This document shows, piece after piece, positions 52,189-60,399 of a stretch of 64,000 nucleotides of DNA (within the stretch, counting starts at the first letter, position 1; the number at the start of each line of letters is the position of its first letter). The notes under the pieces were generated by a model. The model searched no databases. It was not told the DNA's origin and saw only the letters and a program-made list of their open reading frames with translations. The stretch comes from Actinomadura sp. NBRC 104412. Its GTDB lineage: Bacteria; Actinomycetota; Actinomycetes; Streptosporangiales; Streptosporangiaceae. The DNA is taken from positions 1 to 64,000 of the forward strand of contig NZ_BSTM01000037.1 of assembly GCF_030269515.1 (NCBI RefSeq). Reading direction: 5' to 3'. The position numbers and the translations under genes were made by a program.

Positions 52189-53081
52189 AAGGTTGTCCCG
52201 TAATGATTAAGACGTGCTGGTTTGGTGCGGGTGTCGCCACCTCCTGGCGGCGTCTTGGATCAGCCGGCCATGGCCAGGTTGCGCATGAGGGCGATGCCGC
52301 TGGTGGCGTAGTGGACGCCGTGGCGCTTGCGGCGGCAGTTCCGCAGGATGTTCCACCACTTCATGTGCGCGAAGGCGTGCTCGACGCGTGCTCGGACCTT
52401 CTTGTGAACGGTGTTGGGCTCGACCTGCCAGGTGAGCAGCCCACCACCCTCACGCGGACGCCGGTAGGGCATGATGACCTGCTGGTTTCCCTGGTAACCG
52501 CCGTCGGCCATCACGTTCGCGCCGCGGCAGGCGTTGTCGGCACCCCAGTCGCGGAAGGCGGTGCAGTCGTTGTGGTTGCCCGGCACCGGGCGGCCGACCG
52601 CTACCACCAGACGGGTGTTGGCGTCGATGACGACCTGCATGTTCACCGAGTACCGATAGTTCTTCGATGGTGCGGTGACCTTCCGGTCGTGCGTGGGGAC
52701 CAGTGTCCCGTCCACGATCAGTACCGTGTCCGGGCCGTGCCGCTTGCCGGCCGGGGCAAGCGCGAGCAGCGGCGCCAGGTGGTCCACCACCCGGTGCGGG
52801 GCCGACTTCGACACCCCGAACAGCAACGCGACCTGCCGCAAGGTCAGGTCGGTGCGGTAGTACACCGCGATCAGCAGCACCCGGTCGGCCGGCGACAGGC
52901 CCCATCGGCGGCCCGTGCCGGTCTGCTCACCACCCCTTCCGGCGACGATGCGTACCAGTCGGCGGAACTGACGGACCGACAATCCCGTGAACACCGGCAC
53001 CCAGGCGGTCCGATCCGCACTGATCACCTGCTCCACAGCAAGATCATCGGTCCGGGCGCCCGGCCGTTACGGGACAACCTT
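52189..53081 (-). mobile_element. IS5-family insertion sequence A (complete, about 0.89 kb)
   Basis: Terminal 15-bp inverted repeats AAGGTTGTCCCGTAA at 52189-52203 and its complement at 53067-53081 enclose one transposase gene. Flanking bases do not give an identical target duplication, so the outermost 1-2 bases of the ends are uncertain. A second IS5-family element lies directly against its right end. Confidence 0.85.
52260..53036 (-). CDS. IS5-family transposase (DDE_Tnp_4 type)
   Basis: A 258-residue DDE transposase. N-terminal HTH region RWGLSPADRVLLIAVYYRTDLTLRQVALLFGVSKSAPHRVVDHL; catalytic Asp in LIVDGTLVPTHD, Asp in VMADGGYQGNQ, and Glu in ARVEHAFAHMKWW. GTG start. The gene is uninterrupted, so the element may be active. 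Confidence 0.92.
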   Translation of the reverse strand: MEQVISADRTAWVPVFTGLSVRQFRRLVRIVAGRGGEQTGTGRRWGLSPADRVLLIAVYYRTDLTLRQVALLFGVSKSAPHRVVDHLAPLLALAPAGKRHGPDTVLIVDGTLVPTHDRKVTAPSKNYRYSVNMQVVIDANTRLVVAVGRPVPGNHNDCTAFRDWGADNACRGANVMADGGYQGNQQVIMPYRRPREGGGLLTWQVEPNTVHKKVRARVEHAFAHMKWWNILRNCRRKRHGVHYATSGIALMRNLAMAG

Positions 53082-53083
53082 TA

Positions 53084-53959
53084 GAACGTGTCTCACGTGG
53101 ATTGCGTGCGATCTGCGGGATGATGCGGGGTTGTGTCGTCGGATCTTGCGTTGCGGCTGGTGCCGGATGAGTTGTGGGAGATCGCTGAGCCGTTGATCCC
53201 GAAGTTCACGCCGCGGCGCCGGGGCGGTGGCACGGCGGCGGTGGAGGATCGGGCGGTGTTCACCGCGATCGTGTACGTGCTGACCAGCGGTTGCGCGTGG
53301 CGGCATCTGCCGGGTGAGTTCGGGGTGAGCGTGCCCACTGCGCATCGCCGGTTCACCGCCTGGACCAAGGCCGGGCTGTGGCCCCGGCTGTACCGTGCGG
53401 TGCTGGACGAACTGGGGGCGCGCGGGCGGATCGACTGGGCGTCGGCGATCGTGGACGCCGCCGCGGTCCGGGCGAAAAGGGGGGCACGCCGACCGGTCCC
53501 GATCCGGTCGATCGCGGCAAGAAAGGCGGCAAACTCCACGTGTTGTCCGACGCGGCCGGGCTGCCACTGGTGGTCGCGGTCTCGGCTGCCAACGTCCACG
53601 ACGGCCAGGCGTTGCAGCCATTGCCGATGGCGCTGCCGGCGATCCGGTCCCGGCGCGGGCCACGCCGCCGCGGGCCGGTCAAGGTCCGCGCGGATAAGGC
53701 GTATCACTCGGCCGAGCATCTGGCCTGGTTGCGCGGACGGAGGATCGTGCCGCGCATCGCCCGTCCCGGCATCGAGTCCGGCGAGCGCCTGGGCCGCCAC
53801 CGCTGGGTGATCGAACGGACTCCGGCCTGGCTGTTCGGCTACCGGCGGCTGACCATCCGCTACGAGCGGCACGGCCACCTATTCATCGCTTTCCTGACGC
53901 TGGCGGCCACCATCACCTGCTACAAGAAACTCGCCAAACTGACCACGTGAGACACGCTC
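53084..53959 (+). mobile_element. IS5-family (IS427-like) insertion sequence B with TTA target duplication
   Basis: 876 bp with near-perfect inverted ends (GAACGTGTCTCACGTGG at the left; CCACGTGAGACACGCTC at the right). TTA occurs on both sides (53081-53083 and 53960-53962), a 3-bp duplication typical of this family. Insertion was into or next to the right end of element A, and the outer flank cuts the tail of the mrr remnant. Confidence 0.88.
53133..53950 (+). CDS. IS5-family transposase made by -1 frameshifting (OrfAB)
   Basis: Two overlapping frames make one transposase. The first, from GTG 53133, encodes the HTH part (VEDRAVFTAIVYVLTSGCAWRHLPGEFGVS) and the first catalytic Asp (SAIVDAAAVRAK). 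At the slippery run AAAAGGGGGG (53475-53484) a -1 shift joins it to the second frame (KGGTPTGPDPVDRGKKGGKLHVLSDAAG), which supplies Asp in VRADKAYHS and Glu in RWVIERTPAWLFGYRR and ends at 53950. Without a shift the first frame runs to 53810. Such programmed frameshifts are usual in the IS427 group. Confidence 0.88.
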
Positions 53960-54614
53960 TTAGTTCGTCTTTCTTGAGCAGATCGCATAGGCGTTGGCCG
54001 TCGAGCAGGTCCACCGATGGTGCTTCGTCACGGGTGGCCTCGGCCTTCGCGTCCCCGTGAACGTCCCGAATTGCCGAAGCCCACACACTGCCACTGTAAC
54101 GCTTGCACTGGAAGAAGACCCGGGAAGCTGACGAGTGACATGCGATAGGCCCCTACTCCGTCGATCCCCGTCGCCGCTAGGTCTTGTCACCGTTGTATTA
54201 ATACACCCCGCCTTCGGGGTGGCCGCCGTGTCAGCCGCTCGGAGGCGCCCCGGCGATCTACGTATGAGCGTTTTCAGCAGTTCGCCACGCCAACTTGTAT
54301 CGTCTGAACCGTTGGTCTCCTTCTCATTACGGGCAGGTCCCCCTTGTTGTCCACGCCCACGGTCTTACTGTGCTTCAGAACGTAGGACCGATGCAGGCCC
54401 ATGCCCTTGAGGGTCCGTACCCATGCCAGGCGATATCCGATCTCGGTTTGCGGACCTGTGCCGTGTAACACGGCCTGCTGTTGCTCGGAGAACCCCTCTC
54501 TTTTCAGCACGTCCTCGACGATCTCAGCGATCGCACCGGAACCGCCGAGCCGCATGACCGCCTGGAGGGAGGCCAGAGAAGTTCTTCATAAGGAATGATC
54601 TCGACGGTAGCCAC
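53960..54614 (-). pseudogene. Mrr-type restriction endonuclease, decayed
   Basis: Fragments of one gene lie in order on the minus strand. The start (GTG 54614) gives ATVEIIPYEELL. After a frameshift near 54570, LQAVMRLGGSGAIAEIVEDV and EIGYRLAWVRTLKGMGL form the Mrr N-terminal winged-helix domain. After a gap that should hold about 80 residues, another frame (54150-53960) gives VFFQCKRYSGSVWASAIRD (the QxK half of the catalytic motif) and SVDLLDGQRLCDLLKKDEL, the usual Mrr C terminus. A stop codon, at least one frameshift, an internal deletion and the IS5 insertion at the 3' end make it dead. Mrr enzymes cut modified foreign DNA. Confidence 0.75.
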
Positions 54615-54792
54615 AGCGGTAGTTTGTCGAAGACCGGGCAGAGACCGTAGCCGAGCAGGTCGCGTTGCCCCATACCGGGCCGCATATGGCCGCGTTCTTT
54701 GGGGTGTCGAGCGGCATCTATGCTGGTCCGATGCCTGTTGTCTTGCAGATCCCCAGGTGCGCAGGGGCGACGCGCCCGCCGGACCCCTCCTC

Positions 54793-56049
54793 CTAGGCGG
54801 TCTTGCGCACAGTGGGACGTCTTACCTGCCCCGTGATCTCAAGGTAGGCGTACACCTGTCCTGCAATGGCTCGGGACAATCCCACGGGAACGGCGTTCCC
54901 GATCTGGCGGGCGATCTGGATCTTACTTCCACACCAGAGGAAGTCGCGCGGGAATCCTTGAAGAAGGGCCGCCTCAAGGTGGGTGATCGGACGATTTTCA
55001 GACGGATGTAGATATCTTCCTTTTTCCGGCTTGTAGAATTCGGTCCTGATGGTCACCGAAGGTTTGTCCCAGTACATTCTGCCCATGACATCGCCGCTGC
55101 CGCTGCGATGGTTCAACCAACTGTCCGTGGAGAGCTCGGGCGGAAGGTCATGACGGTTGCCGCCCTCGGGGATGGCCGCGTACCGGGCGAGGGATAGGGG
55201 CCTAGGGTTGCGCCCGATGTGCAGGTCTGTGGTCTTGAAGGAACCGGGGACGTCATGGCCCAAAGGCGCGGTCACCCTGTCCGGAAGCGCGGTGGTCGAG
55301 GTCTCCTTCGGAGTCATCTCGAACACGGTGCGGGCCGCAACCCATGGAGGAAAGATGTCATCGACCTCAATGAGAGAGTTCTTGTCGGATGCCTCTGGCT
55401 TTCGGTGGGTGGCCTTAGGATGGACCAGAGGTCTTTTCTCGGGATGTTCGGCGATCAGATCCCGTCTGGTGGCAAGGATTATCGTGCGTCTCCGGGCCTG
55501 GGGCACTCCGTAATCGGCTGCGTTCAGAACGCCGGACTCCAAATGGTAATCGCGAAGTTGGCCGTCGGGTCGCTCGGTCGCCTCCTGCAGGGTCCGGCGA
55601 AGTTCCTTGTACTCAGGTGACCCGAAGAACCGGTCGACGTTCTCCATGACGAAGACCTTGGGATGGAGGGCGTTGACCACGCGCATGTAGTCTCGCCAAA
55701 GCTTGTTCCGTGGGTCGTCCTGCTCTGCCTTGCCCAGACCCGAGAATCCCTGACAGGGAGGACCGCCGAGGATCACGTCGACGTCGGCCTCGACCTGACC
55801 AGGGTCCCACTTGGTCACGTCGCCCTGTTCGTCGCCGGCGAAAATGTGATCCGTACCCCCGGCTTCGTCGGCGAAGTTCACCGCATAGGTCGATGCGGCG
55901 GCGATGTCCACCTCTACGGCGCCGACCGTACGGAACGGCGACTCCCTGCCTTGCGGAGTCGCCGTGAACTCCCGAAAACCCTGAGTGAAACCACCACAGC
56001 CAGCAAAGAGATCGATCACGTTGATGGTGCTGGTGGGACTGGTGGTCAT
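54793..56049 (-). CDS. DNA (cytosine-5) methyltransferase, apparently active
   Basis: A 418-residue C5 methyltransferase. Motif I VIDLFAGCGGFTQGF (about 11-25), motif IV ILGGPPCQGFSGLGKAEQDDPRN with the catalytic Cys near residue 98, motif VI VFVMENVDRF, motif VIII PQARRRTIIL and motif X RQIGNAVPVGLSRAIAGQV are intact. The target-recognition region lies at about 215-330. It would methylate cytosine in a specific site for host marking; the site cannot be read from the sequence. It is followed upstream, after 88 bp, by a second methyltransferase in the same direction. Confidence 0.92.
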   Translation of the reverse strand: MTTSPTSTINVIDLFAGCGGFTQGFREFTATPQGRESPFRTVGAVEVDIAAASTYAVNFADEAGGTDHIFAGDEQGDVTKWDPGQVEADVDVILGGPPCQGFSGLGKAEQDDPRNKLWRDYMRVVNALHPKVFVMENVDRFFGSPEYKELRRTLQEATERPDGQLRDYHLESGVLNAADYGVPQARRRTIILATRRDLIAEHPEKRPLVHPKATHRKPEASDKNSLIEVDDIFPPWVAARTVFEMTPKETSTTALPDRVTAPLGHDVPGSFKTTDLHIGRNPRPLSLARYAAIPEGGNRHDLPPELSTDSWLNHRSGSGDVMGRMYWDKPSVTIRTEFYKPEKGRYLHPSENRPITHLEAALLQGFPRDFLWCGSKIQIARQIGNAVPVGLSRAIAGQVYAYLEITGQVRRPTVRKTA

Positions 56050-56137
56050 GGAAGGTCACCTTATCGAGGCGTCGTGCCCGGTGAGAGACGGGAGCGTCAT
56101 GTTGTGGACGACGAGTGCGCGAACGCCCTGGTGAGGG

Positions 56138-57109
56138 TCAGTGCGTCATGGCCCGTACGATCTGGCGGCCCAAAGCGGCCGCCAGCGGCGGAGGCATCGC
56201 CTGTCCTACCTGCCTGTAACGGGACGTCTTGCCTCCGGCGAAGTACCAGTCGTGCGGGAATGCCTGAAGCACCGCCACCTGCTCGACGGTCAGCCTGGGA
56301 AGGCCCTCTTTGATGTCGCCGGGATCCAAGACGAAGTCAGGCCCCGGCACCTCATTGGAGAGGCTGCCGCCGTTGACCCCCAACCTGGCCCAGATGCTCT
56401 TGGTCCTCGACGGCCCGAGGTCGGCGCCTCCGCGCTTCTTCGAACCGCCGACGATCGTCGGCGCGACCTCGTTCGCCATGTCGCGCCAGTCCTTCGCTCC
56501 GCGCCAGCCGCGGCTCGCCATCGACTCCCAGAGGACCTCTCCGACCGTGGCGGCGGTCCCCGTGGCCTCCGGCCATTCGAACCGGATCATGTCCTCCGGA
56601 CGCATCGCCACGATCACTCCGTGCTCGCGCCGTTGAGGTACACCGAAGTCCTGCGCGTCGAGGATCCTCCATGCGAGTTCGTAGCCGCTGTTCTCCAGTT
56701 CCTGCTCCACGAAACCGCGTGTCTCGGCGAACCGGGCCTCCTTCACCAGGGCGGGTACATTCTCCAACATGATCGCTCGTGGCCGGACCTCGGTCGCGAG
56801 CCATACCGCCGCCCGCAACTCGTCACGACGCTCGTGTTCGGGCTTTCGCCGTTTGCCCGCGACGGAGTAGGCGAGCCTGGGAGTCCCACCGGCGAGCAGG
56901 TCGACGTCCAGTACGCGCTCGTGATCGCTTCCGACGAAGTCAAGGAGGTCAAGGCACCGCACATCCCAATGGGGCCGGTTCCTCCGGATTGTCTCGCATG
57001 CATCAGGATCGTTGTCGATGAGCATCACGGGATCGAACCCGGCCCGTTCCAGCCCCAACGCCTGTCCCCCGGCCCCGGAGCAGATCTCCAGGCTCGTCAG
57101 CCGTGCCAT
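56138..57109 (-). CDS. DNA (cytosine-5) methyltransferase homologue lacking the catalytic cysteine
   Basis: A 323-residue C5-methyltransferase fold. Motif I SLEICSGAGGQALGLERAGF, motif VI AIMLENVPALV, motif VIII VPQRREHGVIVAMRP and motif X YRQVGQAMPPPLAAALGRQIV are kept. In motif IV, where relatives read GGLPCPPFS, this protein reads GGTPRLAYS (about 73-81): the nucleophile Cys is Arg and three neighbours have changed. It should bind S-adenosylmethionine but not methylate. It may be an inactive partner of the adjacent methyltransferase or a decaying gene. ATG with GAGGGAGG upstream. Confidence 0.88.
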   Translation of the reverse strand: MARLTSLEICSGAGGQALGLERAGFDPVMLIDNDPDACETIRRNRPHWDVRCLDLLDFVGSDHERVLDVDLLAGGTPRLAYSVAGKRRKPEHERRDELRAAVWLATEVRPRAIMLENVPALVKEARFAETRGFVEQELENSGYELAWRILDAQDFGVPQRREHGVIVAMRPEDMIRFEWPEATGTAATVGEVLWESMASRGWRGAKDWRDMANEVAPTIVGGSKKRGGADLGPSRTKSIWARLGVNGGSLSNEVPGPDFVLDPGDIKEGLPRLTVEQVAVLQAFPHDWYFAGGKTSRYRQVGQAMPPPLAAALGRQIVRAMTH

Positions 57110-57232
57110 CTCGGCCTCCCTCCGCTCTCGGGACAGAGGCTATTGGCCAAGTCCGACGATTCGATCCCGTCCGTGCGAGTCGATCTCCTTGATCGGGAGG
57201 TGACGGCGCCCGAACGCCCATACGGTTGAACC

Positions 57233-57661
57233 ATGGGAGTGGTCAGGCCGACGAGGGCCTCAAGCGAAGGCGTCCGTAGAAGCATGCAGGGGAACAAGGG
57301 GCGGGACACCAAGCCCGAACTCGCTCTCCGTCGCGCCGTACATGCGCTCGGCCTGCGCTACCGCGTGTCGATCCGACCCCTGCCCGCCGTTCGTCGGACG
57401 GCCGACTTGGTGTTCACCAAGGTCCAGGTGGCCGTCTTCCTTGATGGTTGCTTCTGGCACGGCTGTCCCGATCATCACACGAAGGCGCGCACCAACGCCG
57501 ATTATTGGGCCGATAAGGTCACGCGGAACCGCCTGCGCGACGCCGAAACGGATCGCTTGCTCCGGGACGCCGACTGGCAGGTGATCCGTGTTTGGGAGCA
57601 CGAGGACCCCACTGAGGCCGCGCTTCGAATCGCCAGAGTCGTCCGCTCGCGCAGACCGTAG
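57233..57661 (+). CDS. vsr: Vsr very-short-patch-repair endonuclease
   Basis: A 142-residue Vsr family nuclease: RRSMQGNKGRDTKPELALRRAVHALGLRYRV, the catalytic RTADLVFTKVQVAVFLDGCFWHGCPDH (Asp and the zinc-site residues), NADYWADKVTRNRLRD and WQVIRVWEHEDP. Vsr nicks T:G mismatches formed when methylated cytosine deaminates, so it normally accompanies a C5 methyltransferase. It is divergent from the methyltransferase pair with 123 bp between. ATG 57233. Confidence 0.93.
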   Translation: MGVVRPTRASSEGVRRSMQGNKGRDTKPELALRRAVHALGLRYRVSIRPLPAVRRTADLVFTKVQVAVFLDGCFWHGCPDHHTKARTNADYWADKVTRNRLRDAETDRLLRDADWQVIRVWEHEDPTEAALRIARVVRSRRP

Positions 57662-58195
57662 GTCCGTAGTGCATGTGGTCGCGGGGGAATCGGGCACCAT
57701 CCGTGGGTTTCCTTCGATGCCGCCCATCGAGTGCTGTTTCGCGAACCGGCGGCATGGGCCGACGCTCGTCGAGCCGGCGCAGGGGGTGCTTCCGGCAGGC
57801 TGGATACCTGCAAGCGTGGCAGCTGGTCCGCGCGTACAGGGCTGTCCTCCCCGGTTCCTACGCCGGTTGGAGAATGACGCGCTTGGCCGAGTACGAACCA
57901 GCGCTTGAGGTGGGGGCGGTTTGTTCGCCCAAGGCTCGGACCCGGGTCTGATGGCGGTTGGACGGCCTGTTGTGTATGAGACCTTGCGGTCTTGACCACG
58001 GCGGTTGGGCGTGCTGATCGCGCCGGTGGCGTTGATCGGCTCTTGTCCGGGTGGTAGGCCGATCGCCCGGTTGGTGGGTGATGCAGCGGTGGTCAGGTGG
58101 TGGGTGGGGGTGCGGGGATTTTATTGTTTTTGGGTGGCGGGTTCTGTTGATGCTGTGACACTGGGCTCCGAAGAGCGATCGAGGGGAGACCGTGC
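57662..58195. other. 534-bp intergenic region without a supported gene
   Basis: Several short frames cross it on both strands, but none shows a ribosome-binding site, a known motif or consistent codon bias. The part from about 58080 is GT-rich on the plus strand and leads to the lipoprotein gene. It marks the edge between the defence island and the following genes. Confidence 0.45.
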
Positions 58196-58753
58196 GTGTT
58201 CGGTGTTGGGAAGGCGTCCCGGGTCAGTGTTCGTAGGTTGAGTGCGCTCGTTGCGCTGCCTCTTGCTTCGCTGGTTACGGCGTGTGGTTCGTCCGGGACG
58301 CAGACCAGCTGTGAGGCGGCTGGGAAGGTGTACTCGCAGAAGGTCCTTGTCGATCGCGGGGGCAAGAAGGACTTCAACTGGATCACGTTGTTCCTCGTGT
58401 GCAGGCCCAACCACCGGGTGGCGATCGTGGACTCGGAGGGCAAGTCGTACGAGAGCCTGGACGACTTCCGTGCCAACAACGAGCTCCTCGATGACGACGA
58501 CAAGATCAGCATTCCGCGGGACTTCCCCTCGGTCGAACAGGGGCGGAAGCTCGAGCTCATCACCGTCTCCGGCCACACCAGTACTCCTTGGGGGTGGTAC
58601 GTGGGTGGCGGGGTGGCGCTCGTGGTTGTGGCCGGGGGTGGGGTCTGGTTCTACAGGCGCTGGCGGGTCGGTCGCGATTGGCCCGATGAGGCTCCTCCGG
58701 TTGAGCAGGCCCCGGATGGCCCAGTTCAGGAAGATGTGGGCGGCGCTGGCTAG
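58196..58753 (+). CDS. Lipoprotein with C-terminal transmembrane helix, function unknown
   Basis: A 185-residue protein with a basic N terminus, signal sequence and lipobox (SLVTAC, Cys30), then a small domain (TSCEAAGKVYSQKVLVDRGGKKDFNWITLFLVCRPNHRVAIVDSEGKSYESLDDFRANNELL) with a likely disulphide pair. A second hydrophobic helix (about 143-163; GWYVGGGVALVVVAGGGVWFYR) precedes an acidic tail. A lipid anchor and a transmembrane helix in one chain is uncommon. GTG start. No family recognised. Confidence 0.7.
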   Translation: MFGVGKASRVSVRRLSALVALPLASLVTACGSSGTQTSCEAAGKVYSQKVLVDRGGKKDFNWITLFLVCRPNHRVAIVDSEGKSYESLDDFRANNELLDDDDKISIPRDFPSVEQGRKLELITVSGHTSTPWGWYVGGGVALVVVAGGGVWFYRRWRVGRDWPDEAPPVEQAPDGPVQEDVGGAG

Positions 58754-58763
58754 CATCGCGCCC

Positions 58764-59294
58764 ATGACCACCATGGCGCAGTTGCGTAAGGCTGCTCTCG
58801 CCCTCCCTGAGGTCGAGGAGGGGACTCACTTCGGTATGGCGGCGTTCTCGGTGCGCGGCAAGGGATTTGTGTCGGTCACGAAAGACGGGGACGTGCAGCT
58901 TCAGCTTCCGGAGGCTGAGATCGAGGCCGCGGAGTCCGCGCATCCGACCGGGGAGCGGATACTGCGGGGCGATAAGGCCATCGGTTTCCGGGTTCCGCTG
59001 GACGATGTGAACGGCAAGGACCTCAACGCCTTGGTACGGGCGGCCTGGTTCTGCCGTGCTCCCAAGGAGTTGGCGGCAGAGCTCAGCGCGGCCGGGACGA
59101 GGCGGGTGGATTCTGACCTGCCTGCCTCCATTGGCAGGCCGGCCACGAGGGCCCTTCTTGGCGCTGGGTTGGCCACGCTCGAACAGGTCGCGACCCGTTC
59201 AGAGGCCGAGTTGCTGGCTCTTCACGGGGTCGGCCCGAAGGCTGTGCGCATCCTCGCCGAGGCCCTGGCCGAGAAGGGGATGTTTTTGCGCTAG
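58764..59294 (+). CDS. MmcQ/YjbR-family protein with C-terminal helix-hairpin-helix domain
   Basis: A 176-residue protein. The N-terminal half is a YjbR/MmcQ fold (LRKAALALPEVEEGTHFGMAAFSVRGKGFVSVTKDGDVQLQL, then ALVRAAWFCRAPKELAAEL); the C-terminal 50 residues form a helix-hairpin-helix pair (RPATRALLGAGLATLEQVATRSEAELLALHGVGPKAVRILAEALAEKG) like the RNA polymerase alpha C-terminal domain. DNA binding is plausible. ATG 58764 is chosen; the frame is open further upstream but there overlaps the lipoprotein gene. Confidence 0.85.
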   Translation: MTTMAQLRKAALALPEVEEGTHFGMAAFSVRGKGFVSVTKDGDVQLQLPEAEIEAAESAHPTGERILRGDKAIGFRVPLDDVNGKDLNALVRAAWFCRAPKELAAELSAAGTRRVDSDLPASIGRPATRALLGAGLATLEQVATRSEAELLALHGVGPKAVRILAEALAEKGMFLR

Positions 59295-59394
59295 TCCCAG
59301 GTCTCGAGGTGTCATGGCGACCTTCCGATGTCGGCTTCGCTTCTGACAAAGACGGCCTTGAGAGATGGTCAGGGAACCTGGCAGGGGCAGCCGT

Positions 59395-60399
59395 TCAGTG
59401 TGGACGCGGAGTGCGAGCGTGGAACGCCTCGGCTACCGTGGCTGCGGTTATAGGGTCCTTGATGCCCCAGGGGACGCGGGCGGCGTTTATTTTGGCGGTC
59501 ATCATGTCGATGACTTGTGGTGGCGGGTAGGGGTACGGGCCGCCGTTGGCGAAGACTTGGGAGTAGCGGACCGCATCGACGATGGTCGACTTGATGCGTT
59601 CGTGGGCCAGGTAGGCGTCCAGATCCTTCTTCCAGTCGGCGGTGTGGTCGGCGGGCATGGCCGTGAGCCAACGTGCTATCAAGCCCTCGTGTTCACCCGG
59701 CAGGTACTGCATCTTGTGGATGTGGACAGCCAGGTCATAAACGGGGTCGCCCCAAAGGGCCAGTTCCCAGTCGAGGAAGGTGCTGACCCCCTCGTCCACA
59801 ATCATGTTCTTGCGGTGCACGTCAGCGTGGACGCAGACAAAGGGCCGGGAGGTCAGGCGCGGCCAATTGTCCTCCATCGCGGCCAGGGGTTCGGTGGGGA
59901 CGCCGAATGCCGCGTAGAGATCGGCGTATTCCTCACGGTAGGTGTCGTAGATCTGCTGAGTGAGGGCGTGTAGCCGTCGCGCGAAGGCGGTGCAGTCGCC
60001 GTCTGCGGGCCAGTCGTCGGGTAGGCGCGGTAGTTTCTCGCGAGGGACGCGGGTGAGCTGGCTGAACAGGGCGACGACATCGGCGGTCACGTGGTCGGGG
60101 ACGGGGACACCACGCGGCGCGATGTCGTTCAGGACCTCGCCATGGATGTACTGGTGGACCTGGAAAGGCGGGTCGGTCGAGGTGAACAGCAGGTGTGGTG
60201 CGTGCCGGACGTAAGGCGCGATGGCGGTGAGGACGGGTTCCTCGCGCCAAATTCTCAGGTCCATGATGTCGGCGCCGTGGATGGGAATGCGGACGATCAC
60301 TGGCCCGTCGGCTGTGTCGAGGCGGATGTTGTGGTTGTAGTAGCCAGCCGCCGCGTCACTGCGCGCCTGAGCCCGTTCGTACAGATCCGTCCACGCCAT
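59395..60399 (-). CDS. Aminoglycoside-phosphotransferase-family kinase
   Basis: A 334-residue APH/choline-kinase-like enzyme. The catalytic loop VCVHADVHRKNMIVDEG (HxDxxxxN) and the metal-binding TFLDWELALWGDPVYDLAVHIHKMQYL are complete; the N-terminal lobe has YYNHNIRLDTADGPVIVRIPI. The substrate is unknown; most genomic relatives do not confer drug resistance. ATG shares one base with the stop of the upstream STAND-type gene (TGATG), so the kinase is translated with it. Antibiotic resistance, metabolite phosphorylation and signalling are all possible. Confidence 0.88.
   Translation of the reverse strand: MAWTDLYERAQARSDAAAGYYNHNIRLDTADGPVIVRIPIHGADIMDLRIWREEPVLTAIAPYVRHAPHLLFTSTDPPFQVHQYIHGEVLNDIAPRGVPVPDHVTADVVALFSQLTRVPREKLPRLPDDWPADGDCTAFARRLHALTQQIYDTYREEYADLYAAFGVPTEPLAAMEDNWPRLTSRPFVCVHADVHRKNMIVDEGVSTFLDWELALWGDPVYDLAVHIHKMQYLPGEHEGLIARWLTAMPADHTADWKKDLDAYLAHERIKSTIVDAVRYSQVFANGGPYPYPPPQVIDMMTAKINAARVPWGIKDPITAATVAEAFHARTPRPH

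Noticed and set aside
52186..53083. Target-site duplication for IS5 element A
   Set aside because: The flanks (TGA on the left, TTA on the right) are not identical, and the right flank coincides with the duplication made by element B.
54595..55011. Plus-strand frame opposite the methyltransferase C terminus and mrr remnant
   Set aside because: It is antisense to conserved motif X of the methyltransferase and has no homology.
35996..57661. A complete, standard DISARM system
   Set aside because: drmA, drmB and a cytosine methyltransferase are present, but no PLD-type drmC was found, and the extra helicases and GHKL proteins are not DISARM members.
31919..57661. BREX, Pgl, Dnd or a CRISPR system
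   Set aside because: No PglZ phosphatase, BrxC/PglY, PglX, DndBCDE or cas genes are encoded, and no regularly spaced repeats were seen. The kinase here is fused to FtsK, unlike PglW.
57588..57999. Overlapping frames on both strands after vsr
   Set aside because: Translations show no motif, no ribosome-binding site and unusual composition; treated as non-coding.
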